From an uncultured Collinsella sp. (GTDB lineage: Bacteria; Actinomycetota; Coriobacteriia; Coriobacteriales; Coriobacteriaceae), in NCBI GenBank assembly GCA_902494855.1, contig CABUVC010000027.1, forward strand, positions 1 to 13,490: 13,490 bases of DNA, written 5' to 3'. A program made the position numbers and the translations under genes. Of the stretch, positions 7,050 to 13,490 are shown piece after piece (position 1 is the stretch's first letter; each line of letters opens with the position of its first letter). The notes under the pieces were generated by a model. That model was not told the origin of the DNA and did not search any database. It was given only the letters and a program-made list of their open reading frames with translations.

Positions 7050-7739
7050 TTGCCCGTCGTCGCCGCTATGACCGTTACCTCACACGCCTCGGATGCCATG
7101 GTTGCCATCCCGTTTTGGCTCGAGATGTTCGCCGTTGTCGCGGCATCGATCTCGGGCGTGCTGGTCGCTCGCGAGCACAAGCTCGACCTGGTGGGCGCGG
7201 TCGCGCTCGCGGTGGTCTGCGGTCTGGGCGGCGGTCTTTTGCGCGATATGACGCTCCAGGTCGGCAACGTCTACATCCTCAACCAGCCCATGGCACTACC
7301 GCTCTCCATCGCCACAGCCGCCATCATCTATATCTTCCCGGCAATCGTCGATAAGCCCGAAAAACTCATTCCCCTGCTCGACATCATCTCGGTCGGCATC
7401 TATGCAGCAACCGGCGCGGACAAGGCGTTGGTGTACGGATTTGCGCCCGCCGTATGTATCATGATGGGCTTCTTTACCGCCGTGGGCGGCGGCATGCTGC
7501 GCGACGGCTTTATGGGCGTGGTCCCGGGCATTTTCCAACGCACCAACTTCTATGCCATCGCGGCCATCGCCGGATCGGCAAGCTATGTAGCCCTCGTCAT
7601 GAGCGGCCTCATGAGCAATGTTGCCGCGCTGGTCGTATGCGTTGTGGTGACCATGGGGCTGCGCTGGCTATCACTGCGCTTTGACATCAAAAGCCCTACC
7701 GAGGAAGACATCGCGCGCTTTTTGCACCGTAAAAAGTAG
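7050..7739 (+). CDS. TRIC-family (UPF0126) cation channel membrane protein
   Basis: Prokaryotic TRIC proteins are homotrimeric monovalent-cation channels built from an inverted repeat of three transmembrane helices plus a seventh helix. The 229-aa product is hydrophobic throughout and shows the two family motifs, GLGGGLLRD at residues 58-66 and AVGGGMLRD at 144-152, one per repeat. It ends in a charged tail (EEDIARFLHRKK). The start is taken as TTG at 7050, seven bases after AAAGGA. The next in-frame ATG (7068) has no ribosome site, and an ATG at 6933 would add 39 non-membrane residues. It stands alone on the plus strand behind a leader that follows a large palindrome. The channel's ion preference and physiological role here are unknown. 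Confidence 0.88.
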   Translation: MPVVAAMTVTSHASDAMVAIPFWLEMFAVVAASISGVLVAREHKLDLVGAVALAVVCGLGGGLLRDMTLQVGNVYILNQPMALPLSIATAAIIYIFPAIVDKPEKLIPLLDIISVGIYAATGADKALVYGFAPAVCIMMGFFTAVGGGMLRDGFMGVVPGIFQRTNFYAIAAIAGSASYVALVMSGLMSNVAALVVCVVVTMGLRWLSLRFDIKSPTEEDIARFLHRKK

Positions 7740-7808
7740 GTAGCACAGCACAACCCCTCGAAATGCAACCGAGAGATTCTTTTAGAGCGCCCGCGCGTTG
7801 GGTACCCT

Positions 7809-7833
7809 GTTAGATACCTGTCGAGTATCTAAC
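7809..7833 (+). promoter_or_regulatory. Perfect inverted repeat before the bactofilin-like gene
   Basis: GTTAGATAC (7809-7817) and GTATCTAAC (7825-7833) are a perfect 9-bp pair with a 7-base spacer. They end two bases before the GAAGGA ribosome site (7834-7839 region) of the gene at 7846. It could be a repressor operator or an mRNA hairpin controlling access to that site. No promoter could be fixed with confidence. Confidence 0.6.
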
Positions 7834-7845
7834 GAAGGATTCACT

Positions 7846-8991
7846 ATGCCTTGCAACCAAGTACCGTCGATCCGGCGCCACAAAGCGCAGGCCCGCATCA
7901 CCATCCTATTCGCGCTGATTGCGCTCGCGCTCACCGCACTTCCCACGGTGTCGTTCGCCGGCACCGACACCGCGGGAAACGTGCTCGCAACCGAAGTTGA
8001 CTCAACTCCGTCCGGTATCGAAGGCGACCTGTACTGGGCCGGCCAAAGTCTCAACCTAGACGACGCCTCCATCGGCCGCGATATTATCGCGGCGGGTGAG
8101 AGCCTGTCGATTCGCGATTGCACCGTAGGCGGCGCCATTCGTCTGGCGGCACGCACCATCGATATCGCCAAAACCGCAATCGATGGCAGCGTCACGGTGG
8201 CCGGCCAGCACGTCGTGCTCAACACCGGCAGCACCGCCAACTGTTTTTACGCGGCGGGCGAAACGGTCGCCCTGCGCGGCTCCGCCAAATCGGCGGCGCT
8301 TGCCGGCGACACCGTTACCATCGACGGCACCGTCGATGGCAATGTTGAAGTCTGGGCCGACAAGCTCATCCTGGGTAAAAACGCCCGCATCACCGGCACG
8401 GTGAACGCCCACGTCTCACAGGACCCCGAGCGGGCCGAGGGCGCCCAGGTCGGAGCTCTCAAGATCGACCGGACCGAGAACGAGAACACCTCTACGGCCA
8501 ACGACATTATCGGCGGCATCGTTGCCGCGGCGCTTTCCACCTGCTTTGTCGCCATCCTGCTTGAGCTTGTCTTTCCACGCGCAACCGCCAGCGCTGCCGG
8601 CATGCTCCATCAGCGACCCATGCCGCTGTGGGTAAGTGGTCTTCTGGGCACGGTCGCCGTCGCTCCCGCCGTGCTGCTGCTCATCATCTCGATTGCAGGC
8701 CTGTCGCTCGCCGCCGCCCTCATGTGCGGCGTCATCGGCATCGCTTTGGTCTCGGCGGCATTTACGGGCACCGCGGTCGCGCGCATGGTCGGACACAACC
8801 AAAACCGCTACGCCATGGCCGCCGTGGGCGGTATCGTCGCGGGCGCACTCACGGCACTTCCTCTTATGGGCAACTTTGTCAGCGGTGTAGCCTTCGTCTT
8901 CACGCTCGGCTACGCCATCCAGATCATCTGGCGCAACGCCCACCTCAAGCCGCAGCAGCCGGCTAACACGCCAGGACTCCCCACCGCCTAG
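7846..8991 (+). CDS. Bactofilin-like polymer-forming protein with signal peptide and membrane domain
   Basis: Bactofilins polymerise through a repetitive right-handed beta-helix and act as scaffolds in cell shape or envelope assembly. This 381-aa product opens with a basic stretch and hydrophobic core (residues 8-37), likely a signal peptide with possible cleavage after SFA (38). Residues about 58-190 are repeats of short beta strands with spaced hydrophobic and Gly/Asn turns (for example DTVTIDGTVDGNVEVWADKL), typical of the polymer-forming fold. A linker of about 30 residues follows. The C-terminal third (about 221-362) has four to five hydrophobic segments with Gly/Ala-rich character, then a Pro-rich tail. 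The start ATG follows GAAGGA by six bases. An in-frame start 48 bases upstream has no ribosome site. The fold was assigned by pattern, so the call is family-level only. Confidence 0.8.
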   Translation: MPCNQVPSIRRHKAQARITILFALIALALTALPTVSFAGTDTAGNVLATEVDSTPSGIEGDLYWAGQSLNLDDASIGRDIIAAGESLSIRDCTVGGAIRLAARTIDIAKTAIDGSVTVAGQHVVLNTGSTANCFYAAGETVALRGSAKSAALAGDTVTIDGTVDGNVEVWADKLILGKNARITGTVNAHVSQDPERAEGAQVGALKIDRTENENTSTANDIIGGIVAAALSTCFVAILLELVFPRATASAAGMLHQRPMPLWVSGLLGTVAVAPAVLLLIISIAGLSLAAALMCGVIGIALVSAAFTGTAVARMVGHNQNRYAMAAVGGIVAGALTALPLMGNFVSGVAFVFTLGYAIQIIWRNAHLKPQQPANTPGLPTA

Positions 8992-8998
8992 CCGCCAA

Positions 8999-9031
8999 CC
9001 ACCACAAAAGGGCCAGGCACCTTTGTGGTGG
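8999..9031 (+). terminator. Hairpin after bactofilin-like gene
   Basis: CCACCACAAA and TTTGTGGTGG pair perfectly over 10 bp, eight bases after the stop codon. No U run follows. Transcripts from this side may instead end at the bidirectional hairpin at 9061-9093, which has a T-rich stretch (TTTCTTATT) on the plus strand. Confidence 0.45.
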
Positions 9032-9056
9032 CGCAAAGCAACCTGATCCCATTGCA

Positions 9057-9093
9057 CCAAAAAGGGCGCCGACCATTGCGGTCGACGCCCTTT
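9057..9093 (-). terminator. Terminator of typA, possibly bidirectional
   Basis: On the minus strand a 14-bp stem (one U-G pair) with a 5-base loop is followed by a run of Ts (stem end plus TT). It lies 28 bases past the typA stop. On the plus strand the same hairpin is followed by TTTCTTATT, so it can also serve the bactofilin-like gene. Its outer arm (AAAGGGCG) matches that of the rplI terminator. Confidence 0.9.
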
Positions 9094-9120
9094 CTTATTG
9101 GCAGTTATAAGCCCCAGCGC

Positions 9121-10959
<1,839 letters not shown>

Positions 10960-11006
10960 GTAGTTCCCCTATCTTCTATCCATATACAAACGGCACGCGT
11001 ATGCGA

Positions 11007-11034
11007 CCCGCCCAGCGATACAACGCTCAGCGGG
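11007..11034 (-). promoter_or_regulatory. Hairpin in the typA leader
   Basis: On the minus strand CCCGCTGAGCG and CGCTGGGCGGG pair over 11 positions with one wobble and one mismatch around loop TTGTAT, about 48 bases before the typA start. No U run follows, so it is not an obvious terminator. It may stabilise the leader or end some transcripts from the gene above. Confidence 0.4.
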
Positions 11035-11076
11035 AATATTGAGCCTTTTACCGAAAACTCGTTTATTTTAGCGATT

Positions 11077-11526
11077 TTAGATAAGAGGGGTTTCCTCACC
11101 TGCAGGTTCAGGGTCGCTCCACATAAAACCATCGCCGGCACCCATGCCCTCATACAGCACGTATGCCGAAAAACCGCTCTCGAGCGTGGTTTCGAAGAAG
11201 CTCACGAGCAGGGCGTCGTGATAGCCGCCGTCAATTTCGACACAACCGGTGTAGCCGATGGCGTAACGGGCGATGCGGCCCAGCCCCTCGTCCTTAAGAC
11301 CCATCTTGTGCTCGGAGATAAAGTTGGTGGCAGCCTCGAGGCACGCCTCTTCGCCATCCTCATCGAGCGCCGCCAGATATCGGTTGGAAGCAGCGTCCTC
11401 GATCGCCACAACTACGCCCGGATTCTCGCCGGCGGCAAGGTCGTCCAAGAACGCACCAATCAGGTCACACACCATGGCGTCGAGCTCGGCGGAGACGTTA
11501 CCGGCGTCCTGCATATCCTGTGCCAT
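11077..11526 (-). CDS. Unknown acidic cytoplasmic protein
   Basis: I do not recognise this 149-aa product. It is strongly acidic, with no signal peptide or membrane segment. It reads as a compact alpha/beta protein: a helical acidic N-terminus (about residues 10-35), strand-like VVVAIEDAA, a central helix with EACLEAATNFISEH, then Gly-rich and aromatic stretches (YAIGYTGCVEID) and an acidic Pro-containing tail. Coding is supported by a good ribosome site (GGGAAGG, seven bases before the ATG), codon bias like that of its neighbours, and a long open frame in a tight same-strand cluster. It lies 30 bases after the small membrane protein and 117 before typA. Function is unknown; a lineage-specific conserved protein is plausible. 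Confidence 0.75.
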   Translation of the reverse strand: MAQDMQDAGNVSAELDAMVCDLIGAFLDDLAAGENPGVVVAIEDAASNRYLAALDEDGEEACLEAATNFISEHKMGLKDEGLGRIARYAIGYTGCVEIDGGYHDALLVSFFETTLESGFSAYVLYEGMGAGDGFMWSDPEPAGEETPLI

Positions 11527-11556
11527 CTTTAGACCTTCCCATCGAGTCCGGCGTCG

Positions 11557-11913
11557 TTACAGTTCTTGTGCCTCGGCAGCAATCTTGGCGGCAGCGTCGC
11601 GGGCGCGCATCATATCCATCGCGCGCTTGTCGAGTACCTTGATCTGGTTGGTCAGCATTACTGCATCGACCACGCCCCAGATTACCAAGCCTGTTGAAAT
11701 CGAAAACCCAAGCGCACCAACTGTACCACGAAGGCGCGAGCAGATTGCCGCGACAAGGACGGAGACGACAACCATCTTGACAAACGAGCCGCGGCGCTCG
11801 CGAAGCGTGCGGGCCTGCATCACATAGGCGATGCGTGCCGCCTCGGATGCCTCCGAGCGCATCTGGGCCTCGCGCGCAATGACCGCCGCCTCAGCCGACA
11901 TACCGCTGGCCAT
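11557..11913 (-). CDS. Small two-helix membrane protein, unknown
   Basis: I do not recognise the family. From the ATG at 11913 the product is 118 aa. Residues 5-40 are Ala/Glu/Arg-rich and probably helical or coiled-coil. Two hydrophobic segments follow at about 45-58 and 66-87, then a charged helical tail (IKVLDKRAMDMMRARDAA). This suggests a small inner-membrane protein with both termini on the same side. The chosen start has GCGGAG nine bases upstream. An alternative ATG at 11946 abuts the stop codon of the DUF151 gene (TAAATG), which would imply translational coupling but lacks its own ribosome site. Gene order suggests co-transcription with the DUF151 gene. Confidence 0.65.
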   Translation of the reverse strand: MASGMSAEAAVIAREAQMRSEASEAARIAYVMQARTLRERRGSFVKMVVVSVLVAAICSRLRGTVGALGFSISTGLVIWGVVDAVMLTNQIKVLDKRAMDMMRARDAAAKIAAEAQEL

Positions 11914-11946
11914 CAGCGAACACTCCGCAACCCTGCCGCCCCGCAT

Positions 11947-12447
11947 TTAGAAATCATCGGGGGAGAGCGTATGGACGAACTTGTCGAACTTCTCGAACTC
12001 CTGCTCGTCGTCGACATCCTCGGCGTGGGTGGAAACAGTGCCCAGGCGATTCATGATGTCGTCCTCCACAAACATGGGGGCATTGCTGCGCACGGCAAGG
12101 GCAATGGCATCACTGGGGCGGGCGTCGATCTTGCGCTCCTCGCCATCGGCCAGTACGACGATCGTCGCGTAGAACACCGGCGGCTCGGCGCGAACGATCT
12201 CGATGCGCTCGAGCTTGGCGCCCAGGGCGTCAACGGTATCGAGCAGCAGGTCATGGGTGATCGGGCGCTCGGCGCGGCCGCTATCGATGCCGCGGCTGAT
12301 GGCAGCAGCTTCAAACGAACCAGTCTGAATGGAAAGGGAACGCAGCGGCGCGGGCGAGTCCGATTTGCTGCTGCGCTCACGAAGTACGATAAGCGATGGC
12401 ACGGGACCGGCGGCCATGACGATGGTCTCTATGTCGACGCGAACCAT
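11947..12447 (-). CDS. Bifunctional nuclease family (DUF151) protein
   Basis: DUF151/BFN-domain proteins are small conserved proteins. A plant member was reported to act on both RNA and DNA, but the bacterial role is mostly unproven. The 166-aa product shows the core signature: RPITHDLLLDTV from residue 61 and DARPSDAIALAVR at 108-120, followed by APMFVEDDIM. The C-terminus is an acidic tail ending in LSPDDF. The ATG at 12447 is preceded by GGAGGTG at good spacing, and an in-frame ATG 30 bases further upstream has no such site. The N-terminal half (SLSIQTGSFEAAAI) lacks the WVGPAEA motif present in the divergent paralogue at 13036. It heads a same-strand cluster that ends with typA. Confidence 0.9.
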   Translation of the reverse strand: MVRVDIETIVMAAGPVPSLIVLRERSSKSDSPAPLRSLSIQTGSFEAAAISRGIDSGRAERPITHDLLLDTVDALGAKLERIEIVRAEPPVFYATIVVLADGEERKIDARPSDAIALAVRSNAPMFVEDDIMNRLGTVSTHAEDVDDEQEFEKFDKFVHTLSPDDF

Positions 12448-12503
12448 GGAACACCTCCGGTACGTAGCGGTTAACACGCGGCAGCGCGCCGCATTGAATA
12501 GCT

Positions 12504-12533
12504 ATACTACCCAATCTTTCGCACAGCACACAA
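12504..12533 (-). promoter_or_regulatory. Possible promoter of the DUF151-typA cluster
   Basis: On the minus strand TTGTGT (12528-12533) and TAGTAT (12504-12509) are spaced 18 bases apart, about 56 bases before the start codon. Both match consensus only moderately (three and four of six). It lies beyond the tRNA terminator, where a new promoter is needed. Confidence 0.35.
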
Positions 12534-12582
12534 AATCAAAGTAGTTAATTTGGGACGGGTTTTTTGACTACTTTCAGTAGGT

Positions 12583-12615
12583 AAGAAAAAAGCCCCGAGG
12601 CAACGCCCCAGGGCT
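12583..12615 (-). terminator. Terminator of the Ile-Ala-Ile tRNA cluster
   Basis: On the minus strand an 11-bp GC-rich stem with two wobbles (AGCCCTGGGGC with GCCTCGGGGCT) and a short loop is followed by TTTTTTCTT. It begins 15 bases after the CCA end of the last tRNA. Confidence 0.92.
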
Positions 12616-12629
12616 CTTCACAGTTTTGA

Positions 12630-12706
12630 TGGTGGACCTGACAAGATTCGAACTTGTGACCTCCCGGTTATCAGCCGGACGCTCTAACCAACTGAGCTAC
12701 AGGTCC
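12630..12706 (-). tRNA. tRNA-Ile (anticodon GAU), first copy
   Basis: A 77-base tRNA with an encoded CCA. Acceptor GGACCTG pairs fully with CAGGTCC, with A as discriminator. Anticodon loop CTGATAA has GAT at 12670-12672. The T-arm ACAAG/CTTGT pairs fully around TTCGAAT. It is the last gene of the cluster, close to the terminator. Acceptor and T-arm differ from the other isoleucine gene at 12865. Confidence 0.97.
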
Positions 12707-12710
12707 ATCA

Positions 12711-12786
12711 TGGTGGAGGTTAGGGGGATCGAACCCCTGACCTCAGGCTTGCAAAGCCCGCGCTCTCCCAGCTGAGCTAATTCCCC
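12711..12786 (-). tRNA. tRNA-Ala (anticodon UGC) with mismatched acceptor stem
   Basis: A 76-base tRNA with an encoded CCA. Anticodon loop TTTGCAA has TGC at 12751-12753. The alanine identity pair G3-U70 is present. The 5' acceptor strand GGGGAAT faces 3' strand AACCTCC, leaving A5-C68 and A6-A67 unpaired. The D-arm and the T-arm (AGGGG/CCCCT) are normal and the anticodon stem has one G-U pair. The identity is secure. Whether the mismatches are biological or a sequence error is open. Confidence 0.93.
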
Positions 12787-12811
12787 GAATGACTTTTACC
12801 TCATGATATTA

Positions 12812-12855
12812 ATAAACGCTCCACCGGCTAACTCGGCTCACGGTGGAGCGTTTAT
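12812..12855 (-). terminator. 15-bp perfect hairpin between tRNA-Ile and tRNA-Ala
   Basis: ATAAACGCTCCACCG (12812-12826) and CGGTGGAGCGTTTAT (12841-12855) pair perfectly around a 14-base loop. On the minus strand it follows the upstream tRNA-Ile and is trailed by TTAATAT, a weak U-rich tail. It may be a partial terminator or a cleavage hairpin separating the tRNA precursors. No separate promoter is seen for the tRNA-Ala behind it. Confidence 0.6.
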
Positions 12856-12864
12856 CGCAAATCA

Positions 12865-12941
<77 letters not shown>

Positions 12942-12958
12942 TTGAAAAGTGCCTGATT

Positions 12959-12987
12959 ATAGTAACCCGACGACCAGATATCGTCAA
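12959..12987 (-). promoter_or_regulatory. Promoter of the Ile-Ala-Ile tRNA cluster
   Basis: On the minus strand TTGACG (12982-12987) and TACTAT (12959-12964) are spaced exactly 17 bases apart, followed by AATC. The -35 matches consensus at five of six positions. The tRNA 5' end is 18 bases past the -10. The divergent DUF151 gene must use a promoter overlapping or next to this one; TAGAAT at 13000-13005 on the plus strand is a candidate -10 with no clear -35. Confidence 0.75.
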
Positions 12988-13035
12988 CCCATAATCTGCT
13001 AGAATTTGAAAAAAGTTTTTGATTGAGGAGCCGGC

Positions 13036-13490
13036 ATGATCCCTTTGAAAGTTCTCACCCTCATCGTTTTGAATTCCATGCAACCAGCAGCCCTGGTCAT
13101 GGAGCCAATTGAGGAGCATCAGCGAACGAAATCGCGCATCGTGCCGGTATGGGTCGGGCCCGCTGAAGCCATGCAGCTCGGCATGGCCGTCGAGCACATG
13201 AGGACCCCAAGGCCCCTCACCCACGACCTCATGCTCGATGCCCTCACCAACCTCGACGCGCGAATCGATCACGCCGTCATAAACGATGTGAAGGGGACGA
13301 CCTTCTTCGCGAAGCTCTATTTAAAGCAAGGCGACCGAATGATCGAGCTCGACGCCCGGCCGAGTGACGCCATCGCGCTGGCCATACGCGAAGATGCACC
13401 CATCTACATCGACGAGAAGACCCTCGATAAGGGAAGCTACCCTTACATCATCAGGGAAGACGCATCCGAAAGCGAGATAGAGGAGTTCCA
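13036..13490 (+). CDS. Second bifunctional nuclease family (DUF151) protein, 3' end beyond window
   Basis: I translated 151 codons by hand; no stop occurs before the window edge. All core DUF151 motifs are present: VWVGPAEAMQLGMAV from residue 38, RPLTHDLMLDAL from 59, and DARPSDAIALAIR at 106-118, followed by APIYIDEKTL. The ATG at 13036 follows GAGGAG by five bases. It is a diverged paralogue of the product at 11947-12447, agreeing mainly in the two C-terminal motifs, and is transcribed the opposite way across the tRNA cluster. It uses ATA and AGG codons (three each), which appear rare in nearby genes. Its substrate and role are unknown, and nuclease activity is only inferred from the family name. 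Confidence 0.9.
   Translation, partial: MIPLKVLTLIVLNSMQPAALVMEPIEEHQRTKSRIVPVWVGPAEAMQLGMAVEHMRTPRPLTHDLMLDALTNLDARIDHAVINDVKGTTFFAKLYLKQGDRMIELDARPSDAIALAIREDAPIYIDEKTLDKGSYPYIIREDASESEIEEF

Noticed and set aside
12536..12580. Imperfect repeat (AGTAGTTAA with TTGACTACT) between the tRNA terminator and the DUF151 promoter
   Set aside because: Only eight of nine positions pair over a long loop and there is no clear context. It is too weak to list as a feature.

Overview
The window looks like a chromosomal segment of a high-GC Gram-positive bacterium. The likeliest source is an actinobacterium of the class Coriobacteriia, Collinsella or a close relative. This rests on base composition, the strongly GC-biased third codon position, CCA-encoding tRNA genes, actinobacterial-type protein sequences and overall gene content. 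It is inferred by eye, and no search was run.

Positions 1-5990, all on the minus strand, hold core information and purine genes. Read in transcription order they are: a promoter and leader hairpin, rpsF (S6), ssb, rpsR (S18), rplI (L9), a strong intrinsic terminator, dnaB (replicative helicase), purA (adenylosuccinate synthetase), a weak hairpin terminator, and purD (GAR synthetase; it starts at TTG and runs off the left edge).

Positions 5990-7050 are gene-poor. A stretch of about 350 bp with no recognisable gene is followed by two serine tRNA genes (GGA and CGA) on the plus strand, each with its own terminator. Next comes an odd palindrome-rich stretch: an inverted 25-bp copy of the tRNA-Ser(CGA) 3' end, five consecutive palindromes enclosed by a 9-bp inverted repeat, and then a separate 67-bp near-perfect palindrome. 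This is the least explained part of the window and the best candidate for an undescribed element.

Positions 7050-8991 (plus strand) carry a TRIC-family cation channel (TTG start) and a secreted or membrane-anchored bactofilin-like polymer-forming protein. The latter has a perfect inverted repeat just upstream of its ribosome binding site.

Positions 9057-12533 (minus strand) read, in transcription order: a DUF151 bifunctional-nuclease-family protein, a small two-helix membrane protein, an unknown acidic protein, the translational GTPase typA/bipA, and a terminator. They are closely spaced and co-oriented, so may be co-transcribed at least in part.

Positions 12583-12987 (minus strand) are a tRNA cluster, Ile(GAU)-Ala(UGC)-Ile(GAU), with a good promoter and terminator. 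Two of its three genes have unpaired positions in normally paired arms. From 13036 a second, divergent DUF151 gene runs off the right edge, so the tRNA cluster is bracketed by two paralogues of the same family.

Most of the window is ordinary core genome. The unusual content is in the intergenic structured DNA, the tRNA irregularities and the paired DUF151 genes.
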